From Undaria pinnatifida (lineage: Eukaryota > Sar > Phaeophyceae > Laminariales > Alariaceae), in NCBI GenBank assembly GCA_012845835.1, contig JABAKD010000023.1, positions 22,631,108-22,695,107 of the forward strand: a DNA stretch of 64,000 nt, in the 5' to 3' direction. The position numbers were made by a program, and so were the translations under genes. This document shows, piece by piece, positions 55,331 to 64,000 of the stretch. Within the stretch, counting starts at the first letter, position 1. Every line of letters begins with the position of its first letter. The notes below the pieces were generated by a model, which was not told the DNA's origin, did not search any database, and saw nothing but the letters and a program-made list of their open reading frames with translations.

Positions 55331-55991
55331 ACTTCACATAAGATGGCCATGGTGGCCCGAACGCATGTACGCGTAGCAGAGACTGCTTTGAAACGACTAA
55401 AGTACTTGAGCTGATACCAACGAACATTTACTGTATATAACGCAAGACCCTATATTACGTAAGACAAAAAAATGGGGACACGTAGGAAACGATACATGGA
55501 GTGGTGGCCGCGCGGCACCAACAACGAATTCCCTCAGCCCCATGTGCACGGGTGACTATGACACCCTTGTAAGATATTAACATGAGAAAGATGCACAAAC
55601 AGGCACAAGGCAAGAATCTCAGCCGACCAAAACATCCAGGAAACATCGCGGTTGCGCAGACGTTAACAGCTTGGAGAAGCAGGAATTTCTTCGTCCCTGA
55701 AAGAGTGGACGGAAAGGTGTCCTGATGGCGGTTCGGCTGAAAATATTTTCATGCTGAGGAGTTAATGCCGGAAATCCTGCAAGACAGTTGAAAGCAGCAA
55801 GGTGCCGTAGGGGCGGTGGCATTTGATGGAATAAAAAATAAATGCATTACCTTCTAGGCATTATGCGTTGTAATGTAGAGATACGTAGTGCATGGAAGAG
55901 GGAAAGTATAAAACATTGCAGGTGTTGTTGGTAGGAGGAGGAGGGTACGGTTGACCCGAAGAAAAACCGAAATGTTGATGTTGTAGGCAAG
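55331..55991. other. Unassigned; Helitron 3-prime flank
   Basis: Should contain the Helitron 3-prime end. GCATAATGC followed by CTAG on the minus strand near 55851-55863 is a weak candidate, but its stem is only 4 bp. Confidence 0.3.
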
Positions 55992-56766
55992 CTACGCAGC
56001 AATGATTTCGATGTACCCGGCATACGCGCAGGGGTTGGCCATGAGTTCATGATAATGTTGAGCAGACAAGTACAAAGTAGGAGGGACGTTAAGTATTTGT
56101 ACGGGTTCAATGCCTCTACCGAAAGAAATGGCGTCGTGGAAAGATAATTCTGCGTTTGGCAGTATGTCGTGCAGGTGATCTTGAATATATTGTAGGATTT
56201 TGGCGCGAATGGTAGCGTGTTGTTCAGGGTTACCAAAACCTTTGCGTGAAATGCATCGAAGCAGGCTTGCTGCATCTCCTAGCTCGTTAACAACAGTCCA
56301 GGGATTGCCAGGAGGAGGTGGCGGAGACGGAGGGGGACGGGATGAGTATGGTGGAGGTACAGTACCCTGAGGAGCGATAAAAGGAGGATGAGGTGCGACA
56401 AAGGTGCCAACAGCGGCCTTGATGAATGGAGGGTATACAACGTTAGGAGCATGGGGAACACCGTTAGCTATATGCGAAGGTGGAAGCAGGCACATGATGG
56501 AGTGCCTGTTCTTGATCCGGCTAAGGGCAGCGTATAGCTGGCCATGAGCGAAGATGTCGTTTCGCAAATCGAACCCAATGCGAGATAATGTTCGTCCTTG
56601 GGATTTGTTTATTGTCAGGGAGTATGCGAGCCGGAGAGGGAATTGTACACGACTGAACTTGATACCCTGTTGGCCAACTTGGGCGTGGAAGTGAATTCGT
56701 GGCACGAGGACAAATGGGTCGCAGACTTGAGAGGAGCTGAATCTGGATTATACACGGGTTAGGCGA
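55992..56766 (-). pseudogene. Helitron helicase C-terminus with OTU-like domain
   Basis: QFPLRLAYSLTINKSQGRTL and AHGQLYAALSRIKN are helicase motifs V and VI of Pif1-type Helitron enzymes. After a Pro-rich linker (PPYSSRPPPSPPPPPGNPW) the tail reads VVNELGDAASLLRCISRKGF, GNPEQHATIRAKILQYIQDH and, at the end, CAYAGYIEIIAA. This follows the OTU cysteine protease pattern: Asp-Gly-x-Cys-Leu-Phe at the start, GN-x2-H-x2-R, and a C-terminal GG-x-IEL. Here the catalytic Cys position is Ser (DAAS), so the protease is probably inactive. OTU domains are known in some Helitrons, so the fusion fits, but the assignment is from motif reading only. Confidence 0.65.
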
Positions 56767-57842
56767 AACGTCCAAAACAACGCATTTCTGACCATTGACC
56801 AGTCCTTCTCCGAAGTTTAAATTTCTGGTAAGCAAGGCGAGGTCGTTTGAACGGAGAACCAATTCATGAGGGGGCACACCCTGAACATCAAGAAGGTTAA
56901 GGTGTTCAGGGGCAGCAAAAGCCGTGTTGGGGTTGGAGTCGTCGCTGATAAGGCTATCGAAACTTGAGAAAGAGACGGGGTTTTGCAATCGTCTTTTGGC
57001 TATCTCTTTGTTGGCGGCGTCAATAGCAGTGATGGAAGTGGCAAGAATAGCACGATCATGCATAAGATCAGTTTCTTCGTTTAAGTTAGGGTGGACGAAG
57101 TTGACGAGATCGTCAAAGTTTGTATTAAACTTAAGGTTGTAGTGTTCACTTGTAGACGTGTCATTGGTGTTAGAGAAAGCAACCATATCGCCGTTGGGCA
57201 TGTGAACAGTTGGCTGCCTACCCTCTCCAACCGCGCGGACGAAGGAGGCATATTGTTTGTTTTCCTTATCACGTTGCGAAGCCGTGAGACGTAGACGGGT
57301 AATATTGGACCATGGGAAGCTTGCAATGACTGCAGCTTCCACTGTGTCCGAAGCGGAACCATATTTGACAACAGGGCCAATTTGTCTCCAATCTCCACTG
57401 AACAGAAATGTTTTACCACCGAAGAGAGTGTTGTTATTTAGCAAATCTTGTAAAGATTTGTTCAACGCTTCAACACAATATTTGTGCGTCATTGGGAGTT
57501 CATCCCAGATAATAAGATCACAGGTGCGGATGAATTCCGCGCTTTGCGATTCACCACGAATGTTGCACAAAGCTCCAGACACAAGATTATCTTCAAGTGG
57601 CAATTTAAACATTGAGTGAGCGGTCTAGCCACCGGTAGTTGGAACGCCCCAATTCCGGTTGAAGCAGCTATTAGAACGACTCGCCCATCCCCACGCAGAC
57701 GTGCTGCTATGACCTTCTCAGTGAACGTCTTTCCGGTGCCTGCGGGACTGTCAGTCATGTAAGCACCAGGTCTGTTTAAAGTAACTGAGTTGATAACGGT
57801 GGTATAAATTGCGCGTTGTTCCGGAGTTAGGAGCATTTCTTT
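56767..57842 (-). pseudogene. Helitron Pif1-type helicase core
   Basis: Unwinds the strand during rolling-circle transposition. Motif I (Walker A) is YMTDSPAGTGKTFTEKVIAA within 57489-57836. After a frameshift near 57610 follow motif Ia/II with TCDLIIWDELPMTHKYCVEA, motif III FLFSGDWRQIGPVVKYG, and ITRLRLTASQRDKEN. The frame to 56767 ends in GLVNGQKCVVLDVSPNPCII, the usual step before motif V. All nucleotide-binding residues are present. Confidence 0.9.
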
Positions 57843-58823
57843 GTCATCGGCGTACGTTTTTTGTTAAACGCGATCGAAAGTGCATCCGGCACGTTGGAGT
57901 TCTGATAGTTGGTGGATCGCAGAAGGAAGATTAACTTGTTCGTTTTTTTGTCCATGGAGCTGTAATTTAATATCTATTTGGCGCAACGCTTCAGAAACAG
58001 CTTGAGCTCGGGTCATGAACATGCACAAGACTTCAATTAGGTCGTCTTGAAAGTCGTGCCACAATTTCGGGGCTGAACCACCATCTAGAATTAGAGTAGC
58101 CAATAAACCTCGAAGCAAATGCCCTGTTTGGAAACAAATAGCTTCTTGCATGCATATGAAATACTCCTCGTCGCCCGTGACCAGTCCTCGAGCCCGGGCT
58201 GCGTCGTGAAATGTAGGATGTAGAACGGGTGATCCAATATCCGGTTGCACTGTGCGTAATTCAGTAACGACCTTGCAGGTATTTTGTGCAGGAGGAGTCG
58301 AAGGTAGAAAAGGTCGCCAACAGCAGGGCTTTTGAAATGGATACGGCATACATGTTCTGCGGTTCTGGCGGAAACGATGTTACCATATTGATCAAGCCAC
58401 TTCCCGACAGGAGCAGTAGATGGGCAGGGGTCATCTTTTTTTTCTTGGTAATAATGTAGTCAAGCAGGGTAAGCCTTGAGAAACAGGCCGCGGTAGGCCG
58501 TTTAAGATAATGCATGAGATCCGAAGTGGTGTTGCTGGCGATGGCGGCGCGCTCTTCAGCGGAAGCTTCGGCAGGGTACACGACGCTGTTTTCATTCTCA
58601 AGGTGGGCATGAACACGAGTAACTGAGGGATAACGGCTTTGTGATTCAAAGCCGAGCATTCTCCAAGTAGCCTCTGCAGCAGAAATATATCGTGTTGTGC
58701 GGTACATTTCTATTTCATTTGTAATTCCAGAGATTCTGGCTTTCGCGAAATCGTTGCCTTTTGCAATATACTTGTAAAGGTATTTGGCGCACGAAGCTGT
58801 TGTAACGACATCAGTGCACACAT
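57843..58823 (-). pseudogene. Helitron region between Rep and helicase
   Basis: Opens KYLYKYIAKGNDFAKARI, which carries the paired Tyr of the Rep nicking motif, then NEIEMYRTTRYISAAEATWR and RVHAHLENENSVVYPAEAS. After a frameshift near 58440, LKLWHDFQDDLIEVLCMF-like sequence follows in another frame (57864-58349). The order is typical for Helitron proteins. Confidence 0.85.
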
Positions 58824-59462
58824 GACAATCTAGTAGAAGAAGTAAGTACGGGTTGTAGGGAACAACCCTTTAGTTGCCGACGGGGACATCAACCCAGTTA
58901 TTGCCAACTTTGTTGCGCACAGTGGGATTATCACCATTTTTCGTCCTAGAGTATTGGGCGCGACCACTGCGTTCATTTAGCGTGGCTGTTGTTCTCAACG
59001 GTTGAGGGTAGTACTTATTGCAAGACTTGGTGTTGGTATCCCGATTTCTTTGCATGCACGGTGCATTGACATTGTAAGAACCACAGGGCTTATGAATCAT
59101 ATATTTGATAACCATCTCTCGCAGTCGCCTGCGATGGATTTATCAGGCAACTGTGCCCACACCCACGAGTCCATTTGATTAAGGACATCAGGACCTGCAT
59201 TTTTAAACTTGACAATGACATGGGCATGAGGAAGCCCTCGTTTTTGGTACTCAATAACAGACATATGAAAATCGTAAGGCCCAAAGACCTTGCCGTTCTT
59301 TAGGTGGGACATTAGAACGCCAAGCTTGATTTTGAAAATCCTGCAGCAAAGGTCTGGACGGTCAGAAGCTTGTTGACCATGTAGAAGGTTTTGTACAATT
59401 TCAGGCCAAAAGGGGTTGCAAGTCATTGTTATCATGAGGTGTGGTTTCCCTTTTCTGCTCAC
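58824..59462 (-). pseudogene. Helitron Rep, HUH nuclease
   Basis: GKPHLMITMTCNPFWPEIVQ is the conserved first Rep block. The HUH metal-binding motif is in VIEYQKRGLPHAHVIVKF (His-Ala-His). Further downstream, VIKYMIHKPCGSYNVNAPCM and KSCNKYYPQPL form the Cys block before the Tyr motif. A frameshift near 59100 separates the two fragments. The enzyme would nick and join single strands. Confidence 0.9.
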
Positions 59463-60920
59463 AACTGCAAGAGCGTCTTCTGTGTCATGTTTACGTTTCG
59501 TGGGTGATCCATGAATGTATCGGGTAGAAGCTGGCCAGGTTTATCACTTGATTGTGAAATAGAACGAGCCGTGGCTAATCTTTGTTGAAATGGGGCTGTT
59601 TCCATAAACGTCAGCTGATTTTCTTCCATGCGAGACAGGTTATCTGTGATCCATTCCTGGGCTATACGGCTATTTCTTTGAAAGACACGCTCAGCAAGAA
59701 CGCGTTGTCTGCAGTAGAACGGTAAAGTAACATCGGTATTGCCTGCAATGTTCATAGTTCGAGATTTTTTCGGTGGATTTCGAAGGGCATTGCATGGGCT
59801 CCAACCAGCTTCACCGTGCATAAATAACAAATGGTACTGGAGGCTTTCGTAGGCCGGCGACCAAAGAGGAAGGAAACGAGGTTGGGAGTCTGGGCTATCT
59901 TTGGGATAGATGATCTCAGAACGAGTAGTCACGTCCTGTTGACCTGATGTGTAAAGGATTGCCGCGATTTCTGGGGCGGAAGCTTGCTGCCCAAGGACGT
60001 TACCGTCATTTACTCTGCTAGTTTCCGCAAAGAAAGGAGATAAAAGCTGGTTCCGAACTAATGGAATTGCTATTGATGATGTCGTCAACCGCTGCACGGT
60101 ACTGCTGGGTCCATGAAATGTTTTCTTGAACTTGGTTGCGTAAGATTTCAGCAATACCAAGGTCAATGCCCAGATGTTGCGCCTGGTCTACAAAGTCGGA
60201 GTCGTAAATGTAAAATCTTGAGCTGTTGGAAATATTCATGGTTTGGTATTTTCTTGCAAATCGAAGATACGATGGTAGGCTTTACCATGCAAGGTAAGCA
60301 TAGACGGGGGTTTCGGATTAGTCCAAGTTCTATTTTCACAACCTCCTGTACCAAGAGCCGTGAAGGAGAATAGGCCATTGTATTTACGTTGGTAGGTACT
60401 AGTCTAAATGCTTCTGTATTAAAGAGACGCCAAATATTGTCGCTGACAGGTCGAAGACGTGGGATTGCAACGGCGCCGGACTTGCAACAGTTAAACGACC
60501 TTTCTTCCCACCAAAGCCGTGCGCCGCAATGATGCTTGCAAGTGAAGTTGTTTAGGTCATTGAAATCAGGATACCGAAAATAACTTGTTTGAGGCGCACA
60601 TAAATCAGGAGCGTTGAAGGCGTAAATGCCAAGAGGTCGCCGGGGCGGTGGATTTCGCAAAGGACATCGCTTCGAAGAGCATAGGAATCGCGAGAGTTGG
60701 AAGTAGTAACAGTCCTGCGAGTAACATTCAAGAAATGGCGCCGAAGGGCACGACGACGGCAAGCGATTTGACCGGTGTCAAGTGTACGTCTGCTAGCTAA
60801 GATGGCAGCGCGCAGACCTCGAAGGAGACGGGCTCTGAGCCTAATTTCCGTGTCATTCGTAGACTCCGACATGTATTTCACCCGGTAGTAAGGACTTGTA
60901 CGTGATAGACTTACCTTCAA
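59463..60920 (-). pseudogene. Helitron N-terminal region
   Basis: Three frame fragments. The first (60163-60762) carries FTCKHHCGARLWWEERSFNC, the Cys/His module found ahead of Helitron Rep domains, with RLRPVSDNIWRLF and the following NVNTMAYSPSR. The next (59459-60239) carries SEIIYPKDSPDSQPRFLPLW, YHLLFMHGEAGWSP and ERVFQRNSRIAQEWI, the Helitron-like N domain. Arg-rich frames up to 60920 probably belong to the start; no reliable initiator. Confidence 0.8.
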
Positions 60921-61355
60921 AACTCGTCACCGAAGTCCGGAGGGATTGTTGCGCATGCCAATTTATGTTCTTCCGTGGAAGTCCCAAGGACTTTACTCTT
61001 CTCTTTTTCCTCGAGGATGTTTCGAACCTGCGCAGGCACGTTGAGGTTTAGGGCAACGGTGTAAGCATTAAGTATTGCTGACACAGACGACGCAATAATG
61101 GAACTTTCAGTGACCTAAAATCATAGTATGTGGTTGAAACCTTCAAATGGAGGTCCTGTTTAGCACAATGGTAATATAAGCGGGAGGACACGCCAGAAGG
61201 AAATCACCACAAAAATGCAGCCGAAATTGAAAGAGGAAAGGTCAACAAGATAAACAAAAAACGAAAATCACAATCTCTCAACCACACCAATATTAATTAG
61301 TGAACTAAGCGTACGTGGTTCTAAACTCAAAGTCAATGTCTCTCTTTGCACAATT
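60921..61355. other. Unassigned spacer
   Basis: Between the Helitron 5-prime side and the cysteine exon. The Helitron 5-prime TC end should be here but was not identified. Confidence 0.35.
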
Positions 61356-61505
61356 TTAGTGCAAGGCCGGAGGGCACTCCAGCTCGTAGCCGCCGGTCTT
61401 CTTCAACATATTTTTTATGTCGCCTTCTTTGACCAGGCCAGTACAGCAAATAAATGTTGATGTTGTACCCCGGGGGGTTGATTTGTGCGCGGCTTCGCAC
61501 GGTTT
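61356..61505 (-). CDS. Terminal exon of a cysteine-domain gene, paralogue of 42466-42633
   Basis: On the minus strand the acceptor TTTTCTTTTGCAG at 61506-61518 is followed by a 50-codon exon KPCEAAHKSTPRGTTSTFIC, CTGLVKEGDIKNMLKKTGGY, ELECPPALH and a stop. The 42-kb exon starts with the same KPCEAA in the same phase, also has a Cys near residue 20, and has VGDLLKKAG where this has EGDIKNMLKKTG. The two are therefore divergent copies of one domain. The first exon is not identified. Function unknown; cysteines suggest an extracellular or otherwise disulfide-stabilised peptide. Confidence 0.5.
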   Translation of the reverse strand, partial: KPCEAAHKSTPRGTTSTFICCTGLVKEGDIKNMLKKTGGYELECPPALH

Positions 61506-61696
61506 CTGCAAAAGAAAACAGAGGGGTAAAGTGAAACCAATGTTCAGTAAAAAAAAACAGGGAAAACCTTCAAAAAAAGGCGTAAAAAAACACAGAGTAT
61601 GGAAAGGTTTGCATGTTGGCATAATTCGACACGCGTCGACGAGCACAATGCGGCACAGACTAGCACAGCAGCACCACACATCACAGCATATTACTG

Positions 61697-61775
61697 CAAG
61701 CATGCAACTGCACCGTGCGGTAGGGCGCAACACCACCCGGCTTTTACTGATAAAAAAAAAGGCACAGTAGTACAA
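61697..61775. repeat. Dispersed repeat, two copies (partner 62742-62790)
   Basis: GCAAGCATGCAACTGCACCG, then GGTAGGGC(G/A)CAACACC and CCGGCTTTTACTG, in both places. Confidence 0.7.
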
Positions 61776-61882
61776 CAATACTGCAAAGCCTTGGCGCTAA
61801 GCATGCACAGCACTATCAACTCATGTACGTGATATAAATCCTTGATTTAAATATTATATGTGACCTAAACCTCTCAAAAACC

Positions 61883-62280
61883 CTTCCCCCCCCCCCCCCC
61901 CCTCCCCCGCCTTGTTCCCATCGTTTCCTCCTGCATAAACGCCCCACCTACTATCGAAATCCGCCAGAGTAATAAACACTTCCACGCCCTGGATATCGCC
62001 TCGTTATCGTTTCAGAGCCGTCCATGCCGCTGCTGCAATTCTCAACCACCCCCGTCCCCAACGCCCCCTTCTTCACCGAACACCCGCACCATCGCCTAGA
62101 CCTAGCACCCCACGTATAGCCAACCCCTATATCTATGCGACCTAAAGCCCTCCCCCCCCGCCCACGCCCCCCCCCCCCGCCACATTCCTCCTCCCCCACA
62201 AGAAATATTTAATAGTTTCCACGCACAAATTGAGCTGCCCCACCCGTGCCCTTCCCCCCCCTCCCGCCCCCTTCTTGATT
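61883..62280. repeat. C-rich low-complexity region
   Basis: Runs of 7-17 C at 61886-61905, 62150-62180 and 62255-62270 within C/T-rich sequence. Frames across it are Gly-rich artefacts. Confidence 0.8.
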
Positions 62281-62471
62281 AAAATCAGGCCCCCACGTCC
62301 TTAAAAACTCCGCCCTCCCCTCACCGGATATTCGACTTACAGGATTCACTTGATAAACTGATGCATTTCCTTCCACAGCTGTCAGATTTTGTCCCCCTCA
62401 TAAACGGGTTTTATAGTTTCCGCGCACAGACTGCCTAACATCACCCTGTTGACCCTGGTAGCTACACTGTA

Positions 62472-62615
62472 GTTGCAAGGAGAGTCGCCGACCTATATCC
62501 TTAATGAGGACACACAACCCGTAATACGCGCGATCGGAGTATCACACACAGCTTGCAAAGATGAGTTTCGACAAAATATTCGATCTCACAGCTGGAGTGT
62601 ATTTTAATTTTTATA
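62472..62615 (+). repeat. Dispersed 140-bp repeat, copy 2
   Basis: Starts AGTTGCAAGGAGAGTCGCC; only a few substitutions from copy 3 at 63630. Confidence 0.88.
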
Positions 62616-63036
62616 ATTTTAAATGAAACCTGAAAGAACAGCACCACCACTGCTGGTTATAAAAAAAAGGCATCGCACAACACGGCACAATTAGTACTAC
62701 CGCGAATGAACAGAGCAAAGCTGATGACAACCCGGATATGGCAAGCATGCAACTGCACCGTATGGTAGGGCACAACACCCGGCTTTTACTGCCGTATTAA
62801 ACCCTTTATAATAAGCATAGAACAGCATGGCTGGGACGAGAAAAGCCGGGGTTCTGCAGCATATGTCAGTTTTTTCCTCTGCAGCCGAGTAGAGCAGGGG
62901 GGGGAAACATCTTACTGGAGGTGAACATAGCACATTACATAACGTTTCATCCTGCACCGGATTACAACCAGCACCATCAACTCAGATACCTGTTATAAAC
63001 GCAAGACAAAGCACAGCACAACTACCTGTTGCACCA
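62616..63036. other. Unassigned stretch
   Basis: Apart from the partner of the 61697 repeat, nothing is recognised. A minus frame at 62697-62957 is Cys-rich but lacks a pattern. Confidence 0.35.
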
Positions 63037-63480
63037 TAGCCAAGTTCAGGGTAAAGCACTGGTCGGCACAACACAACACATCTCAGCATCGCACGGCCAC
63101 TGTGTTGCGCAGCTTACAGCGCAGTAGCGCAAGGCAACATTTATGGTAACGTGGAACTTGATTCGAGGTTTAAAATGAACCGGTTACTTTCAAATTACAA
63201 CGTAAATTATGCAGAAAAGTAACAAAACACAACGCCTAAATACTTCGGGTAAAGCCAGGGTACTGCTGTAGCACATGCCAGGTTTTTTCTCCGTGCTACA
63301 ACATACGTTGCATGCACAGCATAGCCAAGTTCAGGCCAGGAGACCCGGGCGGAGACAATTTGTACTGAACCGCAGGGTAGGGCACTGGTCGGCACAACAC
63401 AACACATCTCAGCATCGCACGGCCGCTGTGTTGCACAGCTCACAGCGCGGCAGCGCAAGGCAACATGTTCGGCAACGTGG
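63037..63480. repeat. Two-unit tandem repeat
   Basis: CATAGCCAAGTTCAGG at 63037 and 63319 begins each unit. The shared part CACTGGTCGGCACAACACAA through CAGCGCAAGGCAACAT follows directly in the first unit and after an extra 40 bp in the second. Confidence 0.8.
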
Positions 63481-63629
63481 AACTGGAACCTGCTATTTCC
63501 CCGATGTAGGTACTTTTTATAAAAAAATTGAAAAACGTCAGCTGTGAGTACGACCGATTGAATGATGGAAACTCAACTTCGCACGTCTATATTTAATTTA
63601 CTTGTCCTTATTATTATATAATACGCTAA
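63481..63629. other. Short unassigned spacer
   Basis: No feature. Confidence 0.4.
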
Positions 63630-63775
63630 GTTGCAAGGGGAGTCGCCGACCTATATCCTTAATGAGGACACACAACCCGTAATACCCGCGATCGGAGTAT
63701 CACACCCAGCTTGCAAAGATGAGTTTCGACAAAATATTCGACCTCACAGCTGGAGTGTATTTTAATTTTTATAAT
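63630..63775 (+). repeat. Dispersed 140-bp repeat, copy 3
   Basis: AGTTGCAAGGGGAGTCGCC through TATTTTAATTTTTATAA; nearly identical to copy 2. Confidence 0.88.
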
Positions 63776-64000
63776 AATACGCTGAGGTGGTCGTGAAGGT
63801 GGTCGTGGCGTTTTGGATCTTTGAAAATATCTTGGTTAAAACACCCCTCCCCAAAAAGCGGCGACTCCCGAGCTCCACTCGGTCTCAGGCGGCCTCGCGG
63901 TGCCACCACGTCCCATCCGCACAGCAGCACTACGACATGCCGGCGAAAGAACGGCCGTCGGTGCCCCACTTCGGCGAGGGGGGAGCGTGGAAATCGCCCT
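63776..64000. other. Window end, nothing assigned
   Basis: GC content rises after about 63840. A minus frame (63769-63969) has no motif. Confidence 0.35.

Larger units (their letters stand above)
55992..60920 (-). mobile_element. Helitron relic (Rep/helicase, OTU-like tail)
   Basis: On the minus strand, one Helitron protein can be followed through about eight frame fragments in order: N-terminal zinc module, Helitron-like N domain, HUH Rep with two-Tyr motif, Pif1-type helicase, C-terminal OTU-like domain. Helitrons move by rolling-circle replication using these two enzymes. Frameshifts between almost every block show the copy is dead, yet motifs are well kept. The TC and CTRR ends were not located. 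Confidence 0.9.

Noticed and set aside
55851..55863. Helitron 3-prime terminus
   Set aside because: CTAG is present but the preceding hairpin has only a 4-bp stem.

Overview
The window looks like intergenic or heterochromatin-like DNA from a eukaryotic nuclear genome. It holds no bacterial-style operons and almost no intact host genes. It carries relics of several retrotransposon classes, a Helitron, SINE-like elements, satellites and a few exons with GT-AG or GC-AG splice borders. The type of copia gag, the CTG/CAG tracts and the small cysteine-rich exons remind me of a macroalga such as a brown alga. That is inference from memory; no marker gene here proves the lineage.

Layout. 0.36-10.2 kb (+) is a decayed Ty3/gypsy chromovirus: gag, protease, RT, RNase H, integrase, GPY/F and chromodomain. 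It is split by a reverse-oriented LTR element at 1691-5916 that carries a copia RNase H remnant. 10.2-20.1 kb is mostly unassigned sequence with one TRIM (12583-12955), two tandem duplications, a degenerate coding-like repeat (17.5-18.3 kb), a tRNA-derived SINE (19.1 kb) and a strong palindrome (19.75-19.82 kb). 20.12-25.24 kb (+) is a copia gag-protease region hit by three later insertions: a non-coding LTR element (20219-23382) and two copies of a short poly(A)-tailed retroposon. 28.3-30.0 kb (+) is a multi-exon pseudogene. 34123-41119 (-) is a nearly complete Ty1/copia element with a perfect 5-bp target duplication, 287-bp LTRs and one polyprotein frame broken by two stop codons. 41.7-42.6 kb (-) is a small cysteine-rich gene relic containing a second TRIM; a paralogous exon lies at 61356-61505. 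43-55 kb is repeats and tandem arrays, a third TRIM (51544-51916) and a second SINE (52.6 kb). 56.0-60.9 kb (-) is a Helitron with HUH Rep, Pif1-type helicase and a C-terminal OTU-like domain. 61.5-64 kb is C-rich sequence and dispersed repeats.

The genes do not work together as a pathway; what can be read is a stratigraphy of insertions. Removing the inserted elements often restores the reading frame of the older element. The most useful new leads are: perfect 12-bp palindromes next to the internal end of the 5-prime LTR in three different LTR elements; a TRIM family whose primer-binding region is tRNA-like; a retroposed small RNA with a GNRA hairpin; hairpin-bearing tandem repeats with paired changes in their stems; and the OTU-like tail of the Helitron helicase.
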